Assembly (NCBI RefSeq): GCF_003697165.2
Contig: NZ_CP033092.2
Location: 2,790,001 to 2,854,000 of the forward strand
Direction: 5' to 3'
Length of the DNA stretch: 64,000 nucleotides
Source of the DNA: Escherichia coli DSM 30083 = JCM 1649 = ATCC 11775
GTDB lineage: Bacteria; Pseudomonadota; Gammaproteobacteria; Enterobacterales; Enterobacteriaceae
Shown here: piece after piece, positions 1-9,100 of the stretch
How positions within the stretch are numbered: position 1 is the stretch's first letter
How the letters are laid out: each line of letters starts with the position of its first letter
The notes under the pieces: model-generated
What the model was told of the DNA's origin: nothing
Databases searched by the model: none
What the model saw: the letters and a program-made list of their open reading frames with translations, nothing else
Position numbers and translations under genes: made by a program

Positions 1-25
1 CTACCGTAATTGCTGGAGCAAAATA

Positions 26-1096
26 ATGAAAAAATTGATCAATGATGTGCAAGACGTACTGGACGAACAACTGGCAGGACTAGCGAAGGCGCATCCATCG
101 CTGACACTGCATCAGGATCCGGTGTATGTCACCCGAGCTGATGCCCCCGTTGCAGGGAAAGTCGCCCTGCTGTCGGGTGGCGGCAGCGGACACGAGCCGA
201 TGCACTGTGGCTATATCGGTCAGGGGATGCTTTCTGGGGCCTGTCCGGGCGAAATTTTCACCTCACCGACGCCCGATAAAATCTTTGAATGCGCCATGCA
301 AATTGATGGCGGCGAAGGTGTACTGTTGATTATCAAAAATTACACCGGCGATATTCTTAACTTCGAAACAGCAACCGAGTTACTGCACGATAGCGGCGTA
401 AAAGTGACCACTGTGGTCATTGATGACGACGTTGCAGTAAAAGACAGTCTTTATACCGCCGGGCGGCGCGGCGTTGCCAACACCGTATTAATTGAAAAAC
501 TCGTAGGTGCAGCGGCGGAGCGTGGCGACTCACTGGACGCCTGTGCGGAACTGGGGCGTAAGTTGAATAATCAAGGCCATTCAATAGGTATCGCTCTCGG
601 TGCCTGTACCGTTCCTGCCGCGGGCAAACCTTCTTTTACCCTGGCGGATAATGAGATGGAGTTTGGCGTCGGCATTCATGGTGAGCCAGGTATTGACCGC
701 CGCCCCTTCTCTTCCCTTGATCAAACCGTCGATGAAATGTTCGACACCCTGCTGGAAAATGGCTCATACCATCGCACTTTGCGTTTCTGGGATTATCAAC
801 AAGGCAGCTGGCAGGAAGAACCACAAACCAAACAACCGCTCCAGTCTGGCGATCGGGTGATTGCGCTGGTTAACAATCTTGGCGCAACTCCGCTTTCTGA
901 GCTGTACGGCGTCTATAACCGCCTGACCACACGTTGCCAGCAAGCGGGATTGACTATCGAACGTAATTTAATTGGCGCGTACTGCACCTCACTGGATATG
1001 ACCGGTTTCTCAATCACCTTACTGAAAGTTGATGACGAAACGCTGGCATTCTGGGACGCCCCTGTCCACACCCCGGCCCTTAACTGGGGTAAATAA
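26..1096 (+). CDS. dhaK: Dihydroxyacetone kinase, substrate-binding subunit DhaK
   Basis: DhaK binds dihydroxyacetone for the PEP-dependent kinase, which makes dihydroxyacetone phosphate in the cytoplasm. The 356-residue protein has the usual E. coli length. The Gly-rich GGGSGHEP motif is near residues 51-58. The His of GIHGEPGI falls at codon 218, the residue known to bind substrate covalently as a hemiaminal. dhaL follows after 10 bases and dhaM after that, so this is the first gene of the dhaKLM operon. Its activator gene dhaR would lie just left of the window. The phosphoryl donor is DhaL-ADP, not ATP (known for the family). Confidence 0.97.
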   Translation: MKKLINDVQDVLDEQLAGLAKAHPSLTLHQDPVYVTRADAPVAGKVALLSGGGSGHEPMHCGYIGQGMLSGACPGEIFTSPTPDKIFECAMQIDGGEGVLLIIKNYTGDILNFETATELLHDSGVKVTTVVIDDDVAVKDSLYTAGRRGVANTVLIEKLVGAAAERGDSLDACAELGRKLNNQGHSIGIALGACTVPAAGKPSFTLADNEMEFGVGIHGEPGIDRRPFSSLDQTVDEMFDTLLENGSYHRTLRFWDYQQGSWQEEPQTKQPLQSGDRVIALVNNLGATPLSELYGVYNRLTTRCQQAGLTIERNLIGAYCTSLDMTGFSITLLKVDDETLAFWDAPVHTPALNWGK

Positions 1097-1106
1097 GGAG
1101 AAAGCA

Positions 1107-1739
1107 ATGTCACTGAGCAGAACTCAAATTGTTAACTGGCTCACTCGTTGTGGCGATATTTTCAGCACCGAGAGCGAGTATCTTACTGGACTGGATCGCG
1201 AGATTGGCGACGCTGACCACGGGCTAAATATGAATCGAGGCTTTAGCAAAGTGGTAGAAAAACTCCCTGCTATCGCAGATAAAGATATCGGTTTCATTCT
1301 CAAGAATACCGGCATGACACTACTTTCCAGCGTCGGAGGTGCCAGTGGTCCGCTGTTCGGTACCTTCTTTATCCGCGCCGCACAGACAACCCATGCACGG
1401 CAAAGCCTGACGCTGGAAGAGCTTTATCAGATGTTCCGCGATGGCGCGGACGGCGTAATCAGTCGCGGGAAAGCCGAACCTGGCGATAAAACCATGTGTG
1501 ATGTGTGGGTGCCGGTGGTGGAATCGTTACGTCAGTCCTGCGAGCAAAATCTCCCTGTTCCGGCGGCGCTCGACGCTGCCAGTAGCATCGCCGAATCCGC
1601 TGCACAAAGTACGATTACGATGCAAGCCCGCAAAGGCCGCGCCAGTTATCTCGGTGAACGCAGTATTGGTCACCAGGATCCCGGCGCGACCTCGGTGATG
1701 TTTATGATGCAAATGTTGGCGTTAGCCGCAAAAGAGTAA
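1107..1739 (+). CDS. dhaL: Dihydroxyacetone kinase, ADP-binding subunit DhaL
   Basis: DhaL carries a tightly bound ADP that accepts phosphate from DhaM and passes it to dihydroxyacetone on DhaK. The start is the ATG at 1107, preceded by an AAGGAG ribosome site, giving 210 residues as in K-12. An in-frame start further upstream would run back into dhaK. The DREIGDADHG motif near residue 30 holds the Asp residues that bind Mg2+ and nucleotide. DhaL-ADP is also known to activate the regulator DhaR, coupling enzyme state to operon expression. Confidence 0.96.
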   Translation: MSLSRTQIVNWLTRCGDIFSTESEYLTGLDREIGDADHGLNMNRGFSKVVEKLPAIADKDIGFILKNTGMTLLSSVGGASGPLFGTFFIRAAQTTHARQSLTLEELYQMFRDGADGVISRGKAEPGDKTMCDVWVPVVESLRQSCEQNLPVPAALDAASSIAESAAQSTITMQARKGRASYLGERSIGHQDPGATSVMFMMQMLALAAKE

Positions 1740-1749
1740 GGAATTGGTG

Positions 1750-3168
1750 ATGGTAAACCTGGTCATAGTTTCACATAGCAGCCGACTGGGAGAAGGTGTC
1801 GGTGAATTAGCCCGTCAGATGTTAATGAGTGATAGTTGTAAAATCGCCATTGCCGCGGGAATTGACGATCCACATAATCCCATTGGTACCGATGCCGTCA
1901 AAGTGATGGAGGCCATCGAATCTGTTGCCGATGCCGACCATGTGCTGGTCATGATGGATATGGGTAGCGCATTATTGAGTGCTGAAACTGCGCTGGAATT
2001 GCTGGCTCCCGAGATCGCCGCAAAAGTACGTTTGTGTGCTGCGCCGTTGGTCGAAGGTACACTGGCAGCAACGGTCAGCGCGGCCTCGGGGGCGGATATC
2101 GACAAAGTTATCTTTGACGCCATGCATGCGCTGGAAGCCAAACGTGAACAACTGGGTTTACCGTCCTCCGACACTGAAATCTCTGACACATGTCCTCCGT
2201 ACGATGAAGAAGCCCGTTCTCTGTCGGTGGTCATAAAAAACCGTAACGGCCTGCATGTACGTCCGGCCTCCCGGCTGGTTTATACCTTATCGACATTTAA
2301 TGCCGATATGTTGCTGGAGAAAAACGGCAAATGCGTTACACCGGATAGTATTAACCAGATTGCGTTACTACAAGTTCGCTATAACGATACGCTGCGCCTG
2401 ATTGCGAAAGGACCAGAAGCTGAAGAGGCACTGATCGCTTTCCGTCAGCTGGCTGAAGATAACTTTGGTGAAACGGAGGAAGTTGCTCCACCTACTCTGC
2501 GTCCCGTTCCGCCTGTTTCGGGTAAAGCCTTTTATTATCAACCTGTTTTATGTACGGTACAGGCAAAATCAACCCTGACCGTGGAAGAAGAACAAGAACG
2601 ATTACGCCAGGCCATTGACTTCACGTTATTAGATCTGATGACGTTAACAGCGAAAGCAGAAACCTGCGGGCTTGACGATATTGCCGCAATCTTTTCTGGT
2701 CACCATACACTGTTAGATGATCCGGAACTGCAGGCGGCGGCAAGCGAACTCCTTCAGCATGAACATTGCACGGCGGAATATGCCTGGCAGCAAGTTCTTA
2801 AAGAACTTAGCCAGCAATACCAACAGCTGGATGATGAATATCTACAGGCTCGCTATATCGATGTGGACGATCTTCTGCATCGCACCCTGGTCCACCTGAC
2901 CCAAACGAAAGAAGAACTCCCGCAGTTTAACTCGCCAACTATTCTACTGGCGGAGAACATTTATCCCTCCACAGTACTGCAACTGGATCCAGCGGTTGTA
3001 AAAGGTATCTGCCTTAGCGCCGGAAGTCCGCTATCCCACAGTGCCCTAATCGCCCGTGAACTGGGAATTGGCTGGATTTGCCAGCAGGGTGAGAAACTGT
3101 ATGCGATACAACCAGAAGAAACGCTAACGCTGGACGTTAAAACGCAACGTTTCAACCGTCAGGGTTAA
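1750..3168 (+). CDS. dhaM: PTS-dependent dihydroxyacetone kinase phosphotransferase subunit DhaM
   Basis: DhaM relays phosphate from the general PTS proteins EI and HPr to the ADP on DhaL. The 472-residue protein has three parts in order. An EIIA-like domain carries His9 in VIVSHSSRLG. An HPr-like domain carries His169 in NGLHVRPAS. A truncated EI-like domain carries the AGSPLSHSALIA histidine near residue 430. I chose the ATG at 1750, which matches the K-12 N-terminus MVNLVIVSH. TTG and GTG codons at 1744 and 1747 are also in frame. It closes the dhaKLM operon. Confidence 0.96.
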   Translation: MVNLVIVSHSSRLGEGVGELARQMLMSDSCKIAIAAGIDDPHNPIGTDAVKVMEAIESVADADHVLVMMDMGSALLSAETALELLAPEIAAKVRLCAAPLVEGTLAATVSAASGADIDKVIFDAMHALEAKREQLGLPSSDTEISDTCPPYDEEARSLSVVIKNRNGLHVRPASRLVYTLSTFNADMLLEKNGKCVTPDSINQIALLQVRYNDTLRLIAKGPEAEEALIAFRQLAEDNFGETEEVAPPTLRPVPPVSGKAFYYQPVLCTVQAKSTLTVEEEQERLRQAIDFTLLDLMTLTAKAETCGLDDIAAIFSGHHTLLDDPELQAAASELLQHEHCTAEYAWQQVLKELSQQYQQLDDEYLQARYIDVDDLLHRTLVHLTQTKEELPQFNSPTILLAENIYPSTVLQLDPAVVKGICLSAGSPLSHSALIARELGIGWICQQGEKLYAIQPEETLTLDVKTQRFNRQG

Positions 3169-3486
3169 ACCACCGTTCGGATGGCATCATTCTGATGTCA
3201 TCCGGCAATTTACTCTGCACTGATGTTTTTAACTACCTGTTATATTTTTCACCAAATTATGATGATTTTTCTTCGCTAATCGCAAACCCAACGTCGCTGG
3301 CTGACTAATAAACAGATGTTATTTTATCACTCTATTTCGCCGTTATTTATCCCTTTAATTCCCTTTTCTAAAATGTCTGTCAGTTCGCAGAATGTGATTT
3401 CGATCATGCAGCTAGTGCGATCCTGAACTAAGGTTTTCTGATACTTGAATACCGTTTTATTCGGTTTCGCCAAAGGAGAATGACTG
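3169..3486. other. dhaM-treA intergenic region
   Basis: This 318-base stretch holds no convincing gene. Just after dhaM, an imperfect inverted repeat (CGGATGGCATCA ... TGATGTCATCCGG, about 3178-3206) could end dhaKLM transcription, although only a short T-run follows. The remainder is AT-rich and should contain the treA promoter; treA is known to be induced by osmotic stress through RpoS. A ribosome site, AAAGGAG, lies just before treA. Confidence 0.5.
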
Positions 3487-5184
3487 ATGAAATCCCCCGC
3501 ACCTTCTCGCCCGCAAAAAATGGCGTTAATTCCAGCCTGCATCTTTTTGTGTTTCGCTGCGCTATCGGTGCAGGCAGAAGAAACATCGGTAACACCACAA
3601 CCGCCTGATATTTTATTAGGGCCGCTGTTTAATGATGTGCAAAACGCCAAACTTTTTCCGGACCAAAAAACCTTTGCCGATGCCGTGCCGAACAGCGATC
3701 CGCTGATGATCCTTGCTGATTATCGGATGCAGCAAAACCAGAGCGGATTTGATCTACGCCATTTCGTTAACGTCAATTTCACCCTGCCGAAAGAGGGCGA
3801 GAAATATGTTCCGCCAGAGGGGCAATCACTGCGCGAACATATTGACGGACTTTGGCCGGTATTAACGCGTTCTACCGAAAACACCGAAAAATGGGATTCT
3901 CTATTACCGCTGCCAAAACCTTATGTCGTGCCCGGCGGACGTTTTCGCGAGGTATATTACTGGGACAGTTACTTCACCATGTTAGGACTTGCCGAAAGCG
4001 GTCACTGGGATAAAGTCGCGGATATGGTGGCCAATTTTGCTCATGAAATAGACAATTACGGTCATATTCCCAACGGCAACCGCAGTTACTATTTAAGCCG
4101 CTCGCAACCGCCCTTCTTTGCCCTGATGGTAGAGTTACTGGCGCAGCATGAAGGCGACGCCGCGTTGAAACAATACCTGCCGCAAATGCAAAAAGAATAT
4201 GCTTACTGGATGGACGGTGTTGAAAACCTGCAAGCCGGACAACAGGAAAAACGCGTTGTAAAACTTCAGGATGGTACCCTTCTCAACCGCTACTGGGACG
4301 ATCGCGATACGCCACGACCAGAGTCATGGGTGGAAGATATTGCCACTGCCAAAAGCAATCCGAATCGACCTGCCACTGAAATTTACCGCGACCTGCGCTC
4401 TGCCGCTGCGTCTGGCTGGGATTTCAGCTCGCGCTGGATGGACAATCCGCAGCAGTTAAACACCTTACGCACCACCAGCATCGTACCGGTCGATCTGAAC
4501 AGCTTGATGTTCAAAATGGAAAAAATCCTCGCCCGCGCCAGCAAAGCTATCGGAGATAACGCGATGGCAAACCAGTACGAAACGCTGGCAAATGCCCGTC
4601 AAAAAGGGATCGAAAAATACCTGTGGAACGATCAACAAGGCTGGTATGCCGATTACGACCTGAAAAGTCATAAAGTGCGCAATCAGTTAACCGCGGCCGC
4701 CCTGTTCCCGCTGTACGTCAATGCGGCAGCGAAAGATCGCGCCAGCAAAATGGCGACGGCGACGAAAACACATCTGCTGCAACCCGGCGGCCTGAACACC
4801 ACGTCGGTGAAAAGTGGGCAACAATGGGATGCGCCAAACGGCTGGGCACCGTTGCAGTGGGTCGCGACTGAAGGATTACAAAACTACGGGCAAAAAGAGG
4901 TAGCGATGGACATTAGCTGGCACTTCCTGACCAATGTTCAGCACACCTATGACCGGGAGAAAAAGCTGGTGGAAAAATATGATGTCAGCACCACCGGAAC
5001 AGGGGGCGGCGGTGGCGAATATCCATTACAGGATGGCTTTGGCTGGACCAATGGCGTGACGCTGAAAATGCTGGATTTGATCTGCCCGAAAGAGCAACCG
5101 TGTGACAATGTTCCGGCGACGCGTCCACTCAGTGAATCAACAACACAGCCGCTAAAACAAAAAGAGGCGGAACCTACGCCTTAA
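3487..5184 (+). CDS. treA: Periplasmic trehalase
   Basis: TreA hydrolyses trehalose to two glucose molecules in the periplasm, allowing growth on trehalose at high osmolarity. The 565-residue precursor starts with a signal peptide (basic N-terminus, hydrophobic stretch, cleavage near the VQA at about residue 30). Both trehalase signatures are visible: PGGRFREVYYWDSYF and QWDAPNGWAPLQW. A glycine-rich GTGGGGGEY segment lies toward the C-terminus. The family is GH37. The gene is monocistronic and has a good terminator 15 bases downstream. Confidence 0.97.
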   Translation: MKSPAPSRPQKMALIPACIFLCFAALSVQAEETSVTPQPPDILLGPLFNDVQNAKLFPDQKTFADAVPNSDPLMILADYRMQQNQSGFDLRHFVNVNFTLPKEGEKYVPPEGQSLREHIDGLWPVLTRSTENTEKWDSLLPLPKPYVVPGGRFREVYYWDSYFTMLGLAESGHWDKVADMVANFAHEIDNYGHIPNGNRSYYLSRSQPPFFALMVELLAQHEGDAALKQYLPQMQKEYAYWMDGVENLQAGQQEKRVVKLQDGTLLNRYWDDRDTPRPESWVEDIATAKSNPNRPATEIYRDLRSAAASGWDFSSRWMDNPQQLNTLRTTSIVPVDLNSLMFKMEKILARASKAIGDNAMANQYETLANARQKGIEKYLWNDQQGWYADYDLKSHKVRNQLTAAALFPLYVNAAAKDRASKMATATKTHLLQPGGLNTTSVKSGQQWDAPNGWAPLQWVATEGLQNYGQKEVAMDISWHFLTNVQHTYDREKKLVEKYDVSTTGTGGGGGEYPLQDGFGWTNGVTLKMLDLICPKEQPCDNVPATRPLSESTTQPLKQKEAEPTP

Positions 5185-5198
5185 CTTTACTGTATATC

Positions 5199-5241
5199 GA
5201 GCAATGCCATTACGTGCATAAAATTGGCATTGCTCTTTCTT
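5199..5241 (+). terminator. treA terminator
   Basis: GAGCAATGCCA (5199-5209) and TGGCATTGCTC (5225-5235) form a perfect 11-bp stem, followed by TTTCTT. This is a typical Rho-independent terminator. It separates treA from the accessory operon that follows. Confidence 0.85.
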
Positions 5242-5472
5242 CATCACGAAATACCAAATACCACTCTTTCTACGGTCTATGCCTTTATTTTCTTTTATTA
5301 GAGAAGATTTTAATTTTATTTTATCAACTTGTTAATCATTACACCTCTATTTATATTTTCCCCCACTCCCCATTCTCCCTGACAATTTTCTTGTGGAACA
5401 AAGTGTTATTTAAGAAACAAGCAAATCATTCTGTCTCTTTAGACAAATTTTGACATCAAACATGATCTTTTT
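5242..5472. other. AT-rich region before the accessory uptake operon
   Basis: This very AT-rich stretch has no supportable gene. A short 79-codon frame at 5214-5453 overlaps the treA terminator and looks like chance. A TTGACA sequence at 5450-5455 is a candidate -35 element for the downstream operon, with a TATATG-like -10 inside the palindrome at 5473-5496. Confidence 0.4.
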
Positions 5473-5496
5473 CGCTATATGTGTAAGTATATAGCG
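5473..5496. promoter_or_regulatory. ModE-like operator (perfect inverted repeat)
   Basis: CGCTATAT (5473-5480) and ATATAGCG (5489-5496) form a perfect inverted repeat with an 8-base spacer. The half-sites resemble those I recall for the molybdate-responsive repressor ModE (CGNTATAT type). The site sits 24 bases before the first gene of the operon and overlaps its likely promoter, a position expected for repression. The sequence is observed; the ModE assignment is inference from the motif and from modD in the same operon. Confidence 0.6.
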
Positions 5497-5520
5497 GTTT
5501 TAATTATCAGGATATTACTT

Positions 5521-6543
5521 ATGTCACTAACCAGACGGAGGTTTACACAGATTCTTGCGTCGACATTGTTCCTGCATCATCTGCCGTCCTTCGCACAATC
5601 AGTCAAATTCTGGGCCTCACGGACGCTTCCCGAAGCCCAAAACATTACACGCATCGTCAGCGCAGGCGCGCCCGCCGATTTACTATTGCTGGCTGTCGCG
5701 CCAGAAAAAATGGTCGGTTTTTCCTCTTTTGATTTTGCCCGTCAGGCATTAATTCCATTGCCAGAGCACATTCGCCAGTTCCCCAGGCTGGGACGACTCG
5801 CCGGGCGCGCCAGCACACTCTCGCTGGAAGGGCTTATGGCGTTACATCCCGATTTGGTCGTTGATTGCGGCAATACGGATGAAACCTGGATCTCCCAGGC
5901 ACGGCAGGTTAGCGAACAGACACAAATACCCTGGTTATTGCTTAACGGGAAACTGGAACAATCAGCAGAACAGTTAACAACGCTTGGCAAAACGTTAGGC
6001 GAAGAGCACCGCGCCGCAGAACAAGCCAATCTCGCCAGCCGCTTCGTTGGTGAAGCTCAGGCATTCGCCACCTCACCCGCCGCTAATCTCAGCTTTTATG
6101 CTGCGCGCGGTCCTCGAGGGCTGGAAACGGGCTTACAGGGTTCGTTGCATACCGAGGCGGCGGAATTATTAGGTTTGCACAACGTCGCGCAAATAGCCGA
6201 TCGCCACGGTCTGACACAGGTTTCCATGGAAAATCTCCTGCGCTGGCAGCCGGATATTATTCTGGTTCAGGAGGCCGTTACTGCAGATTTTATTCGTCGT
6301 GATCCTCTCTGGCAGGGCGTGAAAGCGGTTGCGGAACAACGCATCTTATTTTTAAGTGGCCTGCCCTTTGGCTGGCTGGATGCCCCGCCGGGAATCAACC
6401 GTCTTCTGGGATTACGCAGACTTCACGCCTGGCTGGATCCCGCCATCAATCGCCAGTTTAAAAGTGACATACAGCATTACGCCCAACTGTTCTGGCATTG
6501 TTCACTCAGTGACGCCGACTATCAAAAATTGGTGGCGAGCTAA
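5521..6543 (+). CDS. FecB/MolA-type periplasmic substrate-binding protein
   Basis: This is the periplasmic receptor of an ABC importer of the siderophore/cobalamin/molybdate class (COG0614 type). The start is the ATG at 5521 with a CAGGA ribosome site; an upstream ATG at 5479 lies inside the palindromic operator and is unlikely. The 340-residue protein begins MSLTRRRFTQIL, a twin-arginine-like signal. Family features are ARGPRGLETGLQGS near the middle and WLDAPPGINRLLGLRRL near the C-terminus. The stop codon overlaps the permease start. The ligand cannot be read from sequence; molybdate or tungstate, free or chelated, is inferred from modD and the ModE-like site. Confidence 0.85.
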   Translation: MSLTRRRFTQILASTLFLHHLPSFAQSVKFWASRTLPEAQNITRIVSAGAPADLLLLAVAPEKMVGFSSFDFARQALIPLPEHIRQFPRLGRLAGRASTLSLEGLMALHPDLVVDCGNTDETWISQARQVSEQTQIPWLLLNGKLEQSAEQLTTLGKTLGEEHRAAEQANLASRFVGEAQAFATSPAANLSFYAARGPRGLETGLQGSLHTEAAELLGLHNVAQIADRHGLTQVSMENLLRWQPDIILVQEAVTADFIRRDPLWQGVKAVAEQRILFLSGLPFGWLDAPPGINRLLGLRRLHAWLDPAINRQFKSDIQHYAQLFWHCSLSDADYQKLVAS

Positions 6544-7523
6544 TGAGAACCGTAAACGGATGTATTTTGCTGCTGGCAGCTATCAGTATCACTTTTGCCG
6601 CCGTAAGTGGGGCTTATCATCTCGATATGCAGCAACTGCTGGCGCTCATTCTTCGTCAAGAAAATGTTCCTGTGCAGGAACAAATTGTCTTCTGGCAAAT
6701 CCGCGTGCCGCGTATTCTTGCTGCGCTGTTTCTGGGCGCGGCGCTGGCAGGGGCCGGAACCACCTATCAGGGAATGTTCCGTAATCCCTTAGTGTCACCG
6801 GATATTTTAGGCGTCTCCGCCGGTGCCGGACTTGGTGCCTGCGCGGCAATCCTGTGGGGATTATCCATTGTTTACATCCAGCTGTACGCATTTTGCGGCG
6901 GGCTGATGGTGGTCGCGGGCGTCTGGTTGATTACGCGTCGGGTGACCCGCCACGATCCGATCTTAACCCTGGTGCTGGTAGGCATTGCGTTAGGAACGTT
7001 GTGCGGAGCGGGGATATCGCTAATAAAAACGCTGGCCGATCCTTATACCCAGTTACCGTCAATTACCTTCTGGTTGCTGGGGGGGCTGTCCACCGTGACC
7101 TTACGCGATCTCTGCTATGCTGCACCGATCATTCTCATAGGCTCCTTGCCCCTGTTTTTTCTCCGCTGGCGCATGAATTTACTCACGCTTTCCGACGACG
7201 AAGCCCGTTCGCTGGGACTGAACGTGACACGTCTGCGCTTTGGATTGATTGTCTGTGCCACACTCATCACCGCCAGCACGGTAGCAATAGCGGGCATAAT
7301 TGGTTGGGTCGGCCTGGTCGTTCCGCACATTGCCCGCTTGTTGACCGGTCATAACCATCAGCAGCTGTTGCCCATGGCAATGTGTACTGGCGCGATTCTG
7401 CTCCTGCTTACCGATACGCTGGCACGCAGCATTGGAACAACAGAAATCCCACTTGGCATTCTGACCGCTTTTGTTGGCGCACCGTTTTTCCTGTTTTTGT
7501 TGTTACGCGGAGGTCGCCAGTGA
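6543..7523 (+). CDS. FecCD-family ABC transporter permease
   Basis: This inner-membrane permease of 326 residues is very hydrophobic, with the many membrane segments typical of the BtuC/FecCD fold. The family signature GTTYQGMFRNPLVSPDILG is near residues 65-85, and IIGWVGLVVPHIAR lies in the second half. The start ATG shares a base with the stop of the binding-protein gene (TAATG), and the stop overlaps the ATPase start, indicating translational coupling. It probably works as a homodimer with the ATPase encoded next. Related permeases carry ferric siderophores, cobalamin or, in Haemophilus MolB, molybdate/tungstate. Confidence 0.9.
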   Translation: MRTVNGCILLLAAISITFAAVSGAYHLDMQQLLALILRQENVPVQEQIVFWQIRVPRILAALFLGAALAGAGTTYQGMFRNPLVSPDILGVSAGAGLGACAAILWGLSIVYIQLYAFCGGLMVVAGVWLITRRVTRHDPILTLVLVGIALGTLCGAGISLIKTLADPYTQLPSITFWLLGGLSTVTLRDLCYAAPIILIGSLPLFFLRWRMNLLTLSDDEARSLGLNVTRLRFGLIVCATLITASTVAIAGIIGWVGLVVPHIARLLTGHNHQQLLPMAMCTGAILLLLTDTLARSIGTTEIPLGILTAFVGAPFFLFLLLRGGRQ

Positions 7524-8278
7524 CTTTGCTTGCCGTCCGTCATGCGTCTCTGGGTTACTCCCGCCATCCGGTGCTACGCGACGTGTCCTTCACCCTGTCG
7601 CAAGGAACAATTTGTTGTCTGTTAGGAGCCAATGGTTGCGGCAAAACCACACTCATGCGCTCCATTCTTGGCGTTATACCGTTATTAAAAGGCGAGATCT
7701 TACTGGATAGCCTCCCTGTGCAGACACTCAGCCATCGCCAGCGCGCGCAGGCTATTGCCTGGGTGCCGCAGGCGCACGACGGCATTTTTGCTTTTAGTGT
7801 GCTGGATATGGTGTTGATGGGCCTGGCCCCCACCATAGGCGCTTTTTCCGTTCCCGGTAAGCAAGAACGCCTGAAAGCAACGGAGCAACTGGAAAAGCTG
7901 GGCATTTTGCATCTGGCGGCACGACGCTGGAATACGCTTAGCGGCGGTGAACGTCAGCTGGCTTTAATCGCCCGTGCACTCGTCCAGCAACCGCGCTTGT
8001 TATTACTGGATGAGCCTGCCTCCAGCCTCGATTTCGGTCATCAGATCCAACTTCTGGACACGCTGGCGCAGCTCAAAAATAACGGCATGACAATGTTAAT
8101 GTCGACTCATCATCCGCTCCATGCAAACGCCATTGCCGACAGCATTATCCAGGTAGAGCCAGATGGACGAGTAACACAAGGCTTACCGACCGAACAGTTA
8201 ACAACGAAAAAACTGGCTGCCCTGTACCGGGTTTCTGCCGACCAGATTCACCATCACCTCTCTGCAATTAAGCACTAA
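7520..8278 (+). CDS. ABC transporter ATP-binding protein (FecE/BtuD type)
   Basis: This is the cytoplasmic ATPase that powers the importer. I chose the GTG at 7520, which overlaps the permease stop as GTGA and follows a GGAGG at 7509-7513, giving 252 residues. Walker A is GANGCGKTT, the ABC signature is LSGGE, Walker B is LLLLDEP, and the switch His is in MSTHHP. In-frame starts further upstream lie deep in the permease gene. The methyltransferase gene follows after 9 bases. Confidence 0.9.
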   Translation: MTLLAVRHASLGYSRHPVLRDVSFTLSQGTICCLLGANGCGKTTLMRSILGVIPLLKGEILLDSLPVQTLSHRQRAQAIAWVPQAHDGIFAFSVLDMVLMGLAPTIGAFSVPGKQERLKATEQLEKLGILHLAARRWNTLSGGERQLALIARALVQQPRLLLLDEPASSLDFGHQIQLLDTLAQLKNNGMTMLMSTHHPLHANAIADSIIQVEPDGRVTQGLPTEQLTTKKLAALYRVSADQIHHHLSAIKH

Positions 8279-8287
8279 GGAAAAATC

Positions 8288-9100
8288 ATGCTCATTGACG
8301 ATATTGATTTTGCAGACCTTTACCTTCAGCAACTCAGGCTGGCCCATCGCACAGAAAAAACGCCGGATCACTGGGATCAACGGGCGGAAAAAATGGCGGA
8401 AAATTGCGCCTCGCCTACGGACAGCTACCTGCAACAACTGACCTCAAAAATTGACCTGCAAGGCGCGCAAACCTTATTCGATATGGGCTGCGGACCGGGT
8501 ACCGTATCGCTGGCGCTGGCGGACAAACTCACGACGATTTATGGCGTTGATTACAGTCAGGGGATGCTGAACGTTGCCGCCCGTCGCGCCGCCGCGCTAA
8601 AGGCAGACAATGTCCACTGGATCCAGCGCGCCTGGGAAGAGGACTGGAGTGACCTGCCACGCTGCGATATTGCCGTGGCTTCCCGCTCCACTCTGGTGGC
8701 TGATATGCGCCAGGCAATGAGCAAACTGAATAATCAGGCACGGCTTCGCGTCTATACGACTCATCTGGTCAGCACCTCGTTCGTCTCTCCAGCCATTCAG
8801 CGGGCGGCTGGTCGGGAAGTGATCGAATTACCCAACTATATCTTTGCACTCAACGTCCTGTATCAGATGGGAATTTATGCTCACGTTGATTTTATCCGTG
8901 GACAAAATTGCCAACAGGATAACAGCACCTGGGAACGTTTTGAGCAGAACGTCAGCTGGAGTCTGGGCGCGCTTAACGACGATGAGCGTGAGCGGTTATA
9001 TCGCTGGTATCAACAACAAGATGCTCGTGCCCTCGCCCCTGCCAGCCGCGACTGGGCGCTCATCTGGTGGGATAGCGTACCGCAGGAGACACTGCGATGA
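8288..9100 (+). CDS. Class I SAM-dependent methyltransferase in the uptake operon
   Basis: This predicted cytoplasmic methyltransferase has 270 residues. SAM motif I is LFDMGCGPGTVSLAL, and the acidic residue ending strand beta2 is in YGVDYSQGML. A good AAGGA ribosome site precedes the ATG. Its last codons overlap the modD start (ATGA), so the two are coupled. The substrate is unknown. Placement inside a TonB/ABC uptake operon suggests it modifies the imported ligand, or makes or recycles a metal chelator (inference). It does not resemble the methyltransferases of RNA or of ubiquinone synthesis that I recognise. Confidence 0.8.
   Translation: MLIDDIDFADLYLQQLRLAHRTEKTPDHWDQRAEKMAENCASPTDSYLQQLTSKIDLQGAQTLFDMGCGPGTVSLALADKLTTIYGVDYSQGMLNVAARRAAALKADNVHWIQRAWEEDWSDLPRCDIAVASRSTLVADMRQAMSKLNNQARLRVYTTHLVSTSFVSPAIQRAAGREVIELPNYIFALNVLYQMGIYAHVDFIRGQNCQQDNSTWERFEQNVSWSLGALNDDERERLYRWYQQQDARALAPASRDWALIWWDSVPQETLR

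Noticed and set aside
3327..3650. Minus-strand 107-codon frame across the treA start
   Set aside because: It overlaps the treA promoter and signal peptide, has no recognisable sequence, and is best explained as a shadow.
5214..5453. 79-codon plus-strand frame after treA
   Set aside because: It starts within the treA terminator hairpin, has AT-driven composition and no ribosome site.
5479..5520. ATG at 5479 as start of the FecB-like protein
   Set aside because: It lies inside the palindromic operator and would place extra residues before the Tat-like signal; the ATG at 5521 has a better ribosome site.
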